49,215 nt of DNA, taken from CBDUQI01 sp965369325 (GTDB taxonomy: Bacteria > Pseudomonadota > Gammaproteobacteria > Steroidobacterales > JBCBZW01). The position numbers and the translations under genes are program-made. This document shows positions 33,015 to 42,408 of this stretch, in pieces (position 1 is the stretch's first letter; each line of letters begins with the position of its first letter). Where the stretch lies: the NCBI GenBank assembly GCA_965369325.1, contig CBDUQI010000013.1, positions 1-49,215 on the forward strand. The letters run 5' to 3'. The notes below the pieces were generated by a model. It saw nothing but the letters and a program-made list of their open reading frames with translations, searched no databases and was not told where the DNA came from.

Positions 33015-34886
33015 TCAGCGGCCACGCAGAAACAGCTTGTCCATCTCGGTCATGGTCAGTTGGGTCCAGGTGGGGCGACCGTGATTGCATTGATCGGCGC
33101 GTTCCGTGCGCTCCATCTCCCGCAACAAGGCGTTCATCTCCTCCAGCCCCAGTTTGCGGCCGGCGCGCACGCTGCCGTGGCAAGCCATGGTCGAGAGCAA
33201 CTCATCAATACTGGCGCGGATACGCTGCACGCCGCCGTGCTCGTGAATATCACTGATGACATCGCGCACCAGCTGCTCCGCATCAGCATCGCGCAGCAAG
33301 GCCGGCACCTCGCGCACCAGCAGGGTTTCGGGCCCGCGTCGATCAAGCACCACACCTACCTCCAGCAGGTCCTCGCGGGCCTGCTCGGCCAGGTTCGCCT
33401 CCCGCTCAGACACCGCCAACTGCACCGGCACCAGCAGCGGCTGGCGGCGCACGCCCCCCGTCTCGAATGCCTGCTTCATTTTCTCGTAGGTCACACGCTC
33501 GTGTGCGGCGTGCATGTCCACCAGCACCAGCCCATCGCGGTTCTGCGCCAGCACGTAAACGCCATGCACCTGCGCCAGCGCCAGACCCAGGGGCAAATCG
33601 CTTTCGGGCAGCGCGGCTTCCGAGACCCTGGCCGTATCGGCCACATCGGCCATAGCCGAAGGTCCGCCGGATTCGTGTAGCGCCCGATAGGCGAACATCT
33701 GTCGGCCCGCCTCAAGCGCCAGATTGTTCTGCGAGCCGCGTGCAGACATCGGCGGGCGCGGTGACAACAAACCCTTCCCGAAGCCGCCTGCCGGGGAAGG
33801 CGTGCCGGGCTCGCCGGACCCGCCCGAATCCTCGGCGCCGGATAACAGCACATCGCTGGTGGTGGGCGCACTGCCCTGCCCGCCCCCTGGCCGGGTGTCA
33901 CTCAGCACGACCTCAACGGTGCGCCTGACAAAGTCGTGCACGCCGCGGCTATCGCGAAATCGCACTTCGGATTTGGCCGGATGCGCATTAACATCTACCC
34001 GTTTGGGATCCAACTCCAGGAACAGCAGATAGGCAGGCTGTCGACCGTGGAAAAGCACATCTCGATAAGCATGCTTGACGGCGTGAGAGATGAGCTTGTC
34101 CCGCACCATGCGGCCGTTGACATAGAAATACTGTAAATCGGCTTGCGCACGCGAGAAGGTAGGCTGCGCGACCCATCCACTCAGATGCAGCCCCTCGACT
34201 TCGTGCTCCACATACAGCGCATGCTGCATAAACACCGTGCCCAGCGCGCCCGCCACGCGTTGCTCGCGCGCACGCAGATCGGTCGCGCCTGGCAGCCGCA
34301 ACACCACTTTCGAATTGTGCTGCAGCGAGAACGTGACATCGAAGCGACTTAGCGCCAGGCGCCGAAAAAGCGTATCGATATGGCCAAACTCGGTCCGCTC
34401 GGTCTTCAGGAACTTACGCCGCGCGGGGGTGTTGTAGAACAGATCGCGAACCTCAATGGTGGTGCCCGGCGGATGCGCCGCCGGCGCCGGATCACTGATC
34501 TGCCCGCCCTCGACCTCCACCTGCCAACCGTGCTCGGCGTCGTGCTCTCGCGAGATCATGCTAAAGCGGCTAACTGAGGCGATGGATGGCAGTGCCTCGC
34601 CGCGAAAGCCCAGGCTGGCGACCGCCTCAAGCTCTTCCAGACTGGCAATCTTGCTGGTCGCGTGCCGGGTCAGCGCCAGCGCCAGCTCATCCCTGGCAAC
34701 ACCGCAGCCATCATCGCGCACGCGGCACAACCGACTACCGCCCTGCTCGACGCTTACCTCGAGCGTGCGTGCGCCGGCATCCAGGGCGTTTTCCATTAAC
34801 TCCTTGATGACCGACGCCGGGCGCTCGATCACTTCGCCAGCGGCAATCTGATCGATCAGGTGGTTAGGCAGTTGGCGAATCGGCAT
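33015..34886 (-). CDS. mutL: DNA mismatch repair protein MutL, endonuclease type
   Basis: A 623-residue MutL. The N-terminal GHKL ATPase is intact (IAAGEVIERPASVIKELMENALDAG, DDGCGV, TSKIASLEEL, GFRGEALPSI). A linker of ~100 residues rich in Gly/Ser/Pro (~340-420) leads to the dimerisation domain. Near residue 456 it reads DMHAAHERVTYE, which fits the D-x-H-A-x2-E-x4-E metal motif of nicking MutL proteins such as that of Pseudomonas aeruginosa. MutL therefore probably nicks DNA itself, and a MutH protein is not needed. It follows amiB and precedes miaA on the same strand. Confidence 0.96.
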   Translation of the reverse strand: MPIRQLPNHLIDQIAAGEVIERPASVIKELMENALDAGARTLEVSVEQGGSRLCRVRDDGCGVARDELALALTRHATSKIASLEELEAVASLGFRGEALPSIASVSRFSMISREHDAEHGWQVEVEGGQISDPAPAAHPPGTTIEVRDLFYNTPARRKFLKTERTEFGHIDTLFRRLALSRFDVTFSLQHNSKVVLRLPGATDLRAREQRVAGALGTVFMQHALYVEHEVEGLHLSGWVAQPTFSRAQADLQYFYVNGRMVRDKLISHAVKHAYRDVLFHGRQPAYLLFLELDPKRVDVNAHPAKSEVRFRDSRGVHDFVRRTVEVVLSDTRPGGGQGSAPTTSDVLLSGAEDSGGSGEPGTPSPAGGFGKGLLSPRPPMSARGSQNNLALEAGRQMFAYRALHESGGPSAMADVADTARVSEAALPESDLPLGLALAQVHGVYVLAQNRDGLVLVDMHAAHERVTYEKMKQAFETGGVRRQPLLVPVQLAVSEREANLAEQAREDLLEVGVVLDRRGPETLLVREVPALLRDADAEQLVRDVISDIHEHGGVQRIRASIDELLSTMACHGSVRAGRKLGLEEMNALLREMERTERADQCNHGRPTWTQLTMTEMDKLFLRGR

Positions 34887-34989
34887 GGGTGGGCAGGATA
34901 CCCGCTGAGCGCGTCCGAGTTAACCCGCGGGGCGCTGTTCGGCCCAATCAGCCAGGCGCGCGTTCAGCGCCGCGCCCGAATGCGCAGGC

Positions 34990-36315
34990 TCAGGAGTCTT
35001 TTCCGGGAATGGTCAGTACCTGACCAATTCGGATACTGTCGGACTTCAAACGATTGGCCGCGCGCAACGTGCGCAGACTTATATTGAATCGGTCAGCAAT
35101 ATCCGACAGCGTATCGCCGCGCGAAATCACGTAAGTCCGAGTAATCTCCCGATCAATGCCCAACGCCGCAATACGAGTGCCTGGCGGCGGATTGACGTAA
35201 AAATATCCCCGAATACCGGCCAGCAGCGCCGCCGCCCAGCGCGCCTGCTCTTTACCATCGCGCAGCCGTTTTTCTTCCGCTGGATTGGAGATAAACGCAG
35301 TCTCCACCAGAATCGACGGAATGTCTGGCGATTTAAGCACGGCGAATCCGGCCTGCTGAACGTCACTACGCCGTACCCGGCCGACTTTGGCCAGCTCGGT
35401 CAGTACGTGCTCGCCTGCTGTCATGCTCGCGCTGATAGTCGCGGTCTGCGACAAATCCAGCAGCACCGAAGCCAACACATCGTCTTTGTCATCCAGACTG
35501 ACCCCGCCCACCAGATCGGCGGCGTTCTCGCGCTCGGCGAGCCACAGGGCCGCCTCGCTGCTCGCGCCCCGGCGCGACAGAATGTAGACCGACGAACCAC
35601 GCGCGCGCTCATCCTTAAAGGCATCCGCGTGAATCGACACAAACATATCGGCATGCTGCTGACGCGCAAGCTCGATCCGCCCGCGCAGAGACACCTGATA
35701 GTCGCCATCACGGATTAGCTGCGCACGCATCCCTGGCTCCTGATCGATCAGGTTCGCCAACCGCCGCGCAATGCCCATCGTGACGTCTTTTTCGCGCGTG
35801 CCGCGCCGCCCGATAGCGCCGGGGTCTTCGCCGCCGTGGCCGGGATCAATCGCGACAATCACATCGCGCTCGCCGACTGGCGCGCGCTTGACATGGGTGG
35901 TCTTACCTTCGCGCTGTCCCAGCCCCAAATCGACCACCAGGCGATGCCCGTACAGGTCATTGGGCGCGACCACGAAGCTGTTTGGGCGCACGGGCCGATT
36001 CAGATCCAGCACCACACGCAAGTTGCCCCCCGCCCGACGCCCATGGCGAATGCCGGAGACTGCACCCGCCAGCTGCGGGAGCTGGGGATGCTGACCGTCA
36101 AGCCAATCGGCCTGATCCAGGTCGATAACCAAACGAGCCGGATCGGCCATCGTGAAGACCCGGTGTGAGACCGGCGCACTGATATCCAGCACCACGCGCG
36201 TACTTTCAGGCCCCGCCCAGAGCCTCAGACCCTCAACAGAAACCTCGTCCGCAATCGCCTGGCCGCCAAAGAAAATTGGCAGAAACCACAGGAAAACCAG
36301 AGATTTGTTATGCAT
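34990..36315 (-). CDS. amiB: N-acetylmuramoyl-L-alanine amidase with AMIN and LysM domains
   Basis: A 441-residue periplasmic amidase with a signal peptide (to QAIA, residue ~22) and an AMIN domain (~25-130) that targets peptidoglycan or the septum. Amidase_3 catalytic domain (~150-375) follows, with zinc ligands in AIDPGHGGEDPG, the Glu in TREKDV, SIHADAF and the catalytic Glu in VETAFISN. The C-terminus is a LysM repeat (YVISRGDTLSDIADRF...). It cleaves the stem peptide from glycan to split daughter cells. Such enzymes are normally activated by EnvC/NlpD partners. Gene order tsaE-amiB-mutL is canonical. Confidence 0.96.
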   Translation of the reverse strand: MHNKSLVFLWFLPIFFGGQAIADEVSVEGLRLWAGPESTRVVLDISAPVSHRVFTMADPARLVIDLDQADWLDGQHPQLPQLAGAVSGIRHGRRAGGNLRVVLDLNRPVRPNSFVVAPNDLYGHRLVVDLGLGQREGKTTHVKRAPVGERDVIVAIDPGHGGEDPGAIGRRGTREKDVTMGIARRLANLIDQEPGMRAQLIRDGDYQVSLRGRIELARQQHADMFVSIHADAFKDERARGSSVYILSRRGASSEAALWLAERENAADLVGGVSLDDKDDVLASVLLDLSQTATISASMTAGEHVLTELAKVGRVRRSDVQQAGFAVLKSPDIPSILVETAFISNPAEEKRLRDGKEQARWAAALLAGIRGYFYVNPPPGTRIAALGIDREITRTYVISRGDTLSDIADRFNISLRTLRAANRLKSDSIRIGQVLTIPGKDS

Positions 36316-36412
36316 TGTTGATCAATCTCTACAAGCCCGGAGGCAAAGCCTAGCGCTTCCATTCGCCGGTGGCAAATTTTCCATATGAAAATTAGACAGA
36401 TGAGTGGGACTT

Positions 36413-36871
36413 TTAAGGTGGCACCATAGACTTAAGCACTGCGTCACCATGACCTGAAGCCGCACGCATGGTGATCTCCCGCCCCTGGCCCTGGTGGCTC
36501 AGCGTCAGATCAATATCGGCGCGCGGTGCCACCCCCTGCCCCTGTTCGGGCCATTCGATCAGCCAGATGGCCGATGCGCTAAGTAAATCACGAATTCCAA
36601 TAAATTCAAGTTCTTCTGGCGACTGCAGACGGTAAAGGTCCAGGTGATAAAGCGCTTCGCCCGCCGCCTCATACGGCTCCAACAACGTATAGGTGGGGCT
36701 TCGGATGGGCCCCAACACACCGCAGGCCCGCAGCAGCGCGCGGACCAGCGTGGTCTTGCCCGCCCCTAACTCACCACGAAGATACAACACGGTACTCAGC
36801 CCTGGATGGAACCGGGTCAAGGCCTGAGCCAATCCTGCTCCAATCGCCTGGGTCGCCGCCTCGTGCGGCAA
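36413..36871 (-). CDS. tsaE: tRNA threonylcarbamoyladenosine ATPase TsaE
   Basis: A 152-residue P-loop protein with GELGAGKTTLVRALLR, SPTYTLLEPY, the HLDLYRL segment and EWPEQG, the set of motifs of TsaE/YjeE. With TsaB and TsaD it makes t6A37 in tRNAs that read ANN codons. Length matches the family (E. coli 153). The start is TTG at 36871: a TGA stop lies shortly upstream in the same frame and no ATG is available. nnr ends 10 bases upstream on the same strand. Confidence 0.95.
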   Translation of the reverse strand: MPHEAATQAIGAGLAQALTRFHPGLSTVLYLRGELGAGKTTLVRALLRACGVLGPIRSPTYTLLEPYEAAGEALYHLDLYRLQSPEELEFIGIRDLLSASAIWLIEWPEQGQGVAPRADIDLTLSHQGQGREITMRAASGHGDAVLKSMVPP

Positions 36872-36881
36872 ATACTGGGTG

Positions 36882-38393
36882 TCAATCGGGGTTCACCCAG
36901 CGGCGAATAGGCCCCATCAGGTCGCGTGCCATCAGGCCGCGCTCGCCATTTAGGGCAGCTTCGTCCCCGCTCAACGCATGCACCAGCACGCCACTGCGAG
37001 CTGCATCGTGGGCATTGCCGCACTGCCCCGCGATAGCGGCGATCACCCCAGTAAGCACGTCGCCCATGCCGGCTGCGCCCATACCCGGGTTGCCACGATC
37101 GCACAGCCAGACCGGCTGCCCCTCGCTCGCCACCAGCGTGCCCGCCCCTTTGAGCACAGCCACCGCGCGATAGCGCGCGGCCAGCGCCTGCACGCGCTCC
37201 AGCCGCGCCTGCTGCACGTCCTGCGCGCTGCTCAGCCCCAGCAAGGTAGCCGCCTCACCGGGGTGCGGGGTGATAATCCACGGGGCATCCTGCACCGAGC
37301 CACGGCGTACCGCGGGTGATTGCTGCGCCAGTAGATTTAAGCCATCAGCATCAATCACCAGCGGCAAACCACTGGCGATGGCGGTCGCAAACACACGCTG
37401 TGCCCAGGCGCCTCGGCCCAAACCGGGGCCAATCGCCACCACACTGGCGCGGGCCAGCAACGGCGCCAGCGCTGCATCGTTCTGCACCCCCACGGTCATC
37501 CATTCCGGCCCGCTCGCGGCTACGATAGCCACATTGCCCGGGCTGGTGGCCACCGTCACCAGCCCGGCACCGGCGCGCAGAGCCGCCTCTGCCGCCAGCC
37601 GAATCGCACCCGACATGCCCTCACCGCCGCCAATCAGCAGTACATGCCCATGCATCCCCTTGTGTGCATCGCGCGCACGGGGTGGCAACGTTGTGCGCAG
37701 CACCCCCTTGTGCAGCCGACGCGCAACAAAACTCTGCTCCGGCCCCAACAACTCGCCGGTGCCCAGGTCATCGAACACGATGTGCCCACAGTGCGCAGGC
37801 CCGGCTGCCAGGTAGCAACCAATTTTGAGCCCAACGAAGCTCACAGTGACCTGCGCGCGCACCGCATCGCCCAATACCTGGCCGCTGTCCGCACTGATGC
37901 CACTCGGAATATCCACCGCTAGCACCGGCGCGGGCGCCGCATTGACGGCCTGCACCGCCTGCGCGTACTCACCGCTGACGGGGCGCGACAGCCCAGTGCC
38001 AAAGATGGCATCAATCACCAGATGCGCACGCGCCAGCGCCGGGGACAGTGCCTCTAAGCTCAGCACTTCGCCGCCCGCGGCCACGAACGCGGTGTGCGCG
38101 ATGGCCGCATCGCCGCTCAGCGATGCGGTAGGCGCCAGACAGATCAGGTGCACAAGATACCCGGACACATGTGCCAGGCGGCCGATCACCAGGCCATCGC
38201 CCGCGTTGTTACCTCCACCGCAGACCACCACCAAGCGCCGAACGTCCGGCCAGCGGGCCTGCACCTCCTCAACCACCGCATCACCTGCGCGGCACATCAG
38301 CGTATAGCCATCAAGGCCGTGGACTTGGATGGCTTGGCGATCCCGCGCACGAACCTGCGCGGCGTTGAGAATTCGATTGGGTCTTGCGTGCAT
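36882..38393 (-). CDS. nnr: Bifunctional NAD(P)HX epimerase/dehydratase
   Basis: A 503-residue fusion. The N-terminal half (to ~215) is the NAD(P)HX epimerase with VVCGGGNNAGDGLVIGR and a Rossmann-like core. The C-terminal half is the ADP-dependent dehydratase with GPGLGRG, the HPGEAATLLG segment and GMGAAGMGDVLTG. Together they repair hydrated, inactive NADH and NADPH. Length matches E. coli Nnr/YjeF (515). The ATG at 38393 leaves only 22 bases to the divergent queG start, so the promoters overlap. It leads the superoperon that runs to purA. Confidence 0.96.
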   Translation of the reverse strand: MHARPNRILNAAQVRARDRQAIQVHGLDGYTLMCRAGDAVVEEVQARWPDVRRLVVVCGGGNNAGDGLVIGRLAHVSGYLVHLICLAPTASLSGDAAIAHTAFVAAGGEVLSLEALSPALARAHLVIDAIFGTGLSRPVSGEYAQAVQAVNAAPAPVLAVDIPSGISADSGQVLGDAVRAQVTVSFVGLKIGCYLAAGPAHCGHIVFDDLGTGELLGPEQSFVARRLHKGVLRTTLPPRARDAHKGMHGHVLLIGGGEGMSGAIRLAAEAALRAGAGLVTVATSPGNVAIVAASGPEWMTVGVQNDAALAPLLARASVVAIGPGLGRGAWAQRVFATAIASGLPLVIDADGLNLLAQQSPAVRRGSVQDAPWIITPHPGEAATLLGLSSAQDVQQARLERVQALAARYRAVAVLKGAGTLVASEGQPVWLCDRGNPGMGAAGMGDVLTGVIAAIAGQCGNAHDAARSGVLVHALSGDEAALNGERGLMARDLMGPIRRWVNPD

Positions 38394-38415
38394 GGGTCGG
38401 ATTATACTTAGGCCG

Positions 38416-39537
38416 ATGAGCGGCGCACACCACACCCCCACGCCGGCCGGGCTACATCCTGCCGCCGAGCGAATTCGCCAGATCGGGCGCGATCTGGGAT
38501 TCGATCAGGTGGGTTTTACCGGCGTTGAACTGCGCCGTGACGAAGCACATCTGTTGCGATGGCTGGCGTTGGAGCGCCACGGCGAGATGCAGTATATGGC
38601 GCGCCACGGCACCCGCCGCACCCGACCGGCGGAGTTGGTTGCGGGCACGCGCAGTGTGATCAGCGTACGAATGGACTACCTGCCGGAGCACGCGCAGGAG
38701 GCACAACAGGTACTGGAGGATCCGAACCTGGGTTATGTCTCGCGCTACGCATTGGGCCGCGACTATCACAAGGTGCTACGCAAACGCCTGGCCCGGCTGG
38801 CCAGCGAAGTGGCGGACCTGATCGGCACCTTTGGTTATCGGGTGTTCGTCGACAGCGCCCCGGTGTTGGAAAAAGCGCTCGCGCGCAATGCAGGACTCGG
38901 CTGGATAGGCAAGCACACCAACCTCATTAACAAACAGGCCGGCTCGTGGTTTTTCCTGGGCGAGATCTACACCGATCTGCAACTGGGCCAGGACCCGCCT
39001 GCGCAAGCGCATTGCGGCAGTTGCACGGCCTGCATTGAGGTGTGCCCCACCCAGGCGATCGTTGCACCCTACGAGCTGGATGCCACCCGTTGCATATCCT
39101 ATCTAACCATTGAGCAGCGCGGGCCAATCCCTGAAGCCCTGCGCAAACCTATGGGCAATCGTATATACGGTTGCGACGACTGCCAGTTATTTTGCCCATG
39201 GAACAAATTTGCGCAGTTCTCGCGCGAGGCCGACTTCACCCCGCGGCACACCTTGGATGCAAGCACGCTGCCTGAGCTGTTTGGGTGGAGCGAGAGCCAG
39301 TTCCTGCGCCGCACCGAGGGCAGTGCCATTCGCCGCATTGGCTACGTGAGCTGGCTGCGCAACATTGCCGTTGCCCTGGGCAACGCCCCCACCGGCGCGC
39401 CGGTGCTAGCAGCTCTAAAAGCGCGCCAGACACACCCCGAACCCCTGGTGCGCGAGCACGTGGCCTGGGCCCTGGAGCAGCACAATCCCGGTGAACCCGG
39501 CAGTGCCGGCACCGATTATTCCCAAAGTGCGCCCTAA
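38416..39537 (+). CDS. queG: Epoxyqueuosine reductase
   Basis: A 373-residue QueG. It reduces epoxyqueuosine to queuosine in tRNA, using cobalamin and two 4Fe-4S clusters. Seen are DSAPVLEKALARNAGLGWIGKHTNL, the first ferredoxin cluster CGSCTACIEVCPT and the second CDDCQLFCPWN. HEAT-like helices end the protein. The start chosen is 38416; TATACT eight bases upstream looks like a -10 box, which would give almost no leader. It is divergent from nnr, the usual gammaproteobacterial arrangement. Confidence 0.95.
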   Translation: MSGAHHTPTPAGLHPAAERIRQIGRDLGFDQVGFTGVELRRDEAHLLRWLALERHGEMQYMARHGTRRTRPAELVAGTRSVISVRMDYLPEHAQEAQQVLEDPNLGYVSRYALGRDYHKVLRKRLARLASEVADLIGTFGYRVFVDSAPVLEKALARNAGLGWIGKHTNLINKQAGSWFFLGEIYTDLQLGQDPPAQAHCGSCTACIEVCPTQAIVAPYELDATRCISYLTIEQRGPIPEALRKPMGNRIYGCDDCQLFCPWNKFAQFSREADFTPRHTLDASTLPELFGWSESQFLRRTEGSAIRRIGYVSWLRNIAVALGNAPTGAPVLAALKARQTHPEPLVREHVAWALEQHNPGEPGSAGTDYSQSAP

Positions 39538-39621
39538 CGGGACAATTTATCAATCCCGAGCAATATTCGCGGACGCGAGGGGCCGAAATCAGCTAAAATT
39601 CGAGCATGGAATCGTGGCGCA

Positions 39622-40548
39622 ATGGACTTTACGTCCCACCCTATACGCATGAGTAAGAACTCCTTTGCTCCGAGCCCCTGGCTGGTTAATTTCGATGGCG
39701 GCTTCAGCATCAGCGATGCATCCACCCAAGCGCCGTCGGACACCGACAAAAAAAAGACACTCAAACGCGATCTGGAGGCGACGGTCACTCAACTGGATGA
39801 CTTGCAGCGCCGGCTGTACGCTGACAACCGTTACGCGGTATTGCTAGTGTTCCAGGCCATGGATGCTGCGGGCAAAGACAGCACGATCCGCGCCGTCATG
39901 CGCGGAGTAAACCCGGCCGGCTGCCAGGTGTTTTCGTTCAAGCAGCCCTCCAGCCGGGAGTTGGATCACGATTTTCTGTGGCGCACCGCCCAGCGAATGC
40001 CCGAACGCGGACGCATTGGCGTATTTAACCGCAGTTATTACGAAGAGGCGCTGGTGGTCAGAGTTCACCCGGAGTATCTTCGCGGCCAGCGCCTGCCACA
40101 ACTACCTACGCGCAGGAACGGGCAGCTCACCGAGCAATTCTGGAAGCAGCGCCTGGAGTCGATCGCCGAGCACGAGAAACATCTGGCGCGCAACGGCACC
40201 GTTATTCTCAAATTCTTCCTCAATGTATCGCGCGAAGAGCAGCGCCAGCGTTTTCTCTCCCGGATTGATGAGCCGGAGAAAAACTGGAAGTTCTCCGCCG
40301 CCGACATCGCCGAGCGCGGCCATTGGGACAAGTACATGCACGCCTATGATGAGGCACTTAACGCCACCTCACAGCCCTGGGCACCCTGGTATGCCGTACC
40401 CGCGGACAACAAACCGTATATGCGCCTCACAGTAGCGCGCATAGTCGCAGAAAAATTAGATCAGCTTGGGCTACGCTACCCGCAACTAAGCCGTGAGGAT
40501 CAGGAGCAGTTACAGGCGATGCGCGCACAGCTTGAGGCCGAGCAATGA
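39622..40548 (+). CDS. ppk2: Polyphosphate kinase 2
   Basis: A 308-residue PPK2-family enzyme, single domain. Walker A is FQAMDAAGKDST and Walker B is FNRSYYEEALVVRVHP, followed by the lid segment with FLSRIDEPEKNWKFS. PPK2 enzymes use polyphosphate to phosphorylate nucleoside mono- or diphosphates (or the reverse). Class I (NDP) versus II or III cannot be fixed by eye, although length and motifs are closest to the short single-domain forms. A start nine codons later (39649) is equally possible. Its end overlaps the GGDEF gene by four bases (ATGA), so the two are translated together. Confidence 0.93.
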   Translation: MDFTSHPIRMSKNSFAPSPWLVNFDGGFSISDASTQAPSDTDKKKTLKRDLEATVTQLDDLQRRLYADNRYAVLLVFQAMDAAGKDSTIRAVMRGVNPAGCQVFSFKQPSSRELDHDFLWRTAQRMPERGRIGVFNRSYYEEALVVRVHPEYLRGQRLPQLPTRRNGQLTEQFWKQRLESIAEHEKHLARNGTVILKFFLNVSREEQRQRFLSRIDEPEKNWKFSAADIAERGHWDKYMHAYDEALNATSQPWAPWYAVPADNKPYMRLTVARIVAEKLDQLGLRYPQLSREDQEQLQAMRAQLEAEQ

Positions 40549-41495
40549 GCAGAGCCGATATCCCGTTTAACTCGATGGAGCTGGCCCGACTGGACATCTT
40601 CCGTGGTGTCGGACTGGAATCGCTGGAGGGATATCTGGAGGCATGCCGCCACGTGCTGCTGGAAACCGGCGATTTACTGTTGAGCCCGGAGCAGGAGAAT
40701 CTTGAGATATTCGGCATTCTGGACGGCGCGTTGGATGTGCATCTGAACGATGCCACCACCCCGCCGCTGGTCACGTTGGGGCCGGGCGCCTGCGTTGGCG
40801 AGATGTCCATTGTAGATGGTCAGAAGCCTTCCGCGTTCGTTGCGGCCTCTCAGGACACGCGGCTGCTGGCGGTCAGTCACGAAACGCTCTGGGCTATGTG
40901 CAACACGGCTCCCACGATTGCCCGCAACCTGCTGGTGATGATGGCCGAACGCGTGCGTGCCGGCAATCAGATTATCGCCGACAGTGAAGGGATTTTGCGC
41001 GAGTACGAGCGCAACGCTATGACCGATGCGCTCACCGAGCTGAATAACCGCCACTGGATGGAGGAGATGTTCCGGCGCAAGATGACCCGCTGCACTCATG
41101 ATGATCAGCCGGTATGCCTGATCATGCTGGATATCGACCGCTTCAAATCCTACAACGATCAATATGGCCATCTGGCGGGCGACCGTGCCCTGTGTCACGT
41201 CGCGGAGATATTGCGAACCCACGTACGCCCCAACGATATGGTCGCCCGATATGGTGGGGATGAGTTTACCGTGCTGTTACCGGAGACCGATCTAAACGCT
41301 GCCCTGATTACCGCCGAGCGGGTACGCCGGGGTATCGTGCGCTCATCACGAGAGCTGGAAGAAGGGCGCTCGATCTCCATCTCGCTCGGCGTCGCAGAGA
41401 CGGCCGAAAACGATTCACTTGAAACCTTGCTGAACAAGGCCGATTTCGCGCTGTACCGTGCAAAGCTGGCAGGACGCGACTGCGTCGCTCAGTAA
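40545..41495 (+). CDS. Diguanylate cyclase with cNMP-binding-like sensor domain
   Basis: A 316-residue protein. Residues ~12-130 are a cyclic-nucleotide-binding beta-roll (IFGILDGALDVHL, LGPGACVGEMSIVDGQKPSAFVAA). The usual phosphate-binding Arg-Ala-Ala pattern is not clear, so the ligand is uncertain. A helical linker (~135-165) leads to a GGDEF domain with LTELNNRHWM, the intact active site RYGGDEF, and the product-inhibition site RPND five residues before it. It should synthesise c-di-GMP with feedback control. No membrane segment is seen. It is coupled to ppk2 by ATGA and convergent with panC (12-base gap). Confidence 0.92.
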   Translation: MSRADIPFNSMELARLDIFRGVGLESLEGYLEACRHVLLETGDLLLSPEQENLEIFGILDGALDVHLNDATTPPLVTLGPGACVGEMSIVDGQKPSAFVAASQDTRLLAVSHETLWAMCNTAPTIARNLLVMMAERVRAGNQIIADSEGILREYERNAMTDALTELNNRHWMEEMFRRKMTRCTHDDQPVCLIMLDIDRFKSYNDQYGHLAGDRALCHVAEILRTHVRPNDMVARYGGDEFTVLLPETDLNAALITAERVRRGIVRSSRELEEGRSISISLGVAETAENDSLETLLNKADFALYRAKLAGRDCVAQ

Positions 41496-41507
41496 TCGGC
41501 GCGCGCG

Positions 41508-42407
41508 CTAGCCTTCCACCTCGTTCGCACGGGGACCTAAAGGCTGCGCCAACGCGAACGGAATATTATCAATCAACCGGGCCTTGCCCAACCACGCGGC
41601 GGCGAGCAACACCAACGCTTGATCATCACTTGAGGGCCGCTCCAACGTGCGCGCCCGGCGTACTGACAGATAGTTGGGATCGAACCCGGCATCAATCAAC
41701 GCAGCTAACCCTTCCTCACGCGACTGCTTTACCGACTGCCCCTGGGTGATTTGCTCGATCATTCGCGACATTACCGCATACAGCGTGGGCGCCGCCGCGC
41801 GCTGAGTTGGCGTGAGGTAGCGGTTGCGCGAGCTCATTGCGAGCCCGTCCTGTTCACGGAAGGTGGGAGCCCCAACAATTTCGGTTGGAATCCACAAGTC
41901 CTCGACCAGACGGCGCACAATCATTAGTTGCTGGTAGTCTTTTTCGCCAAATATAGCGACGTCGGCCTTAACCATATTGAGCAGCTTGCACACCACCGTC
42001 GCCATCCCGCCAAAATGCCCCGGCCGGTGCTTTCCGCACAGCACGTCTGATAGATCCGGCACCACCACTCGGGTGGCGGAGTGCTCGCCATGCGGATACA
42101 TCTCCTTCACACTGGGTGCGAACAGCAGACGCACGCCTGCGCGTCCCAGCATGGCTCCGTCCACATCTAGCGTGCGCGGATACACTTGATAGTCCTCATC
42201 CGGGCCAAACTGCAACGGATTGACGAATACACTGGCGATCACTCGATCGGCATGCTGGTGCGCTTTGTCTATCAAACTGATGTGGCCGCGGTGCAGATTG
42301 CCCATGGTCGGTACAAACGCACAACGCAGCCCGCGCCCGCGCCACTCGCTTACCTGCGCGCGCAGTTCCTGCACCGTGTGCACCAGTGTCAGCGTGGTAT
42401 CGCTCAT
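41508..42407 (-). CDS. panC: Pantothenate synthetase
   Basis: A 299-residue PanC (E. coli 283). It condenses pantoate and beta-alanine with ATP to give pantothenate. Seen are PTMGNLHRGHISLI (the HIGH-like ATP site), FVNPLQFGPDEDYQVYPRT, FGEKDYQQL and the MSSRNRYL motif. It starts one base after panB ends, so they form one operon. panD is not present here. Confidence 0.97.
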   Translation of the reverse strand: MSDTTLTLVHTVQELRAQVSEWRGRGLRCAFVPTMGNLHRGHISLIDKAHQHADRVIASVFVNPLQFGPDEDYQVYPRTLDVDGAMLGRAGVRLLFAPSVKEMYPHGEHSATRVVVPDLSDVLCGKHRPGHFGGMATVVCKLLNMVKADVAIFGEKDYQQLMIVRRLVEDLWIPTEIVGAPTFREQDGLAMSSRNRYLTPTQRAAAPTLYAVMSRMIEQITQGQSVKQSREEGLAALIDAGFDPNYLSVRRARTLERPSSDDQALVLLAAAWLGKARLIDNIPFALAQPLGPRANEVEG

Positions 42408-42408
42408 T

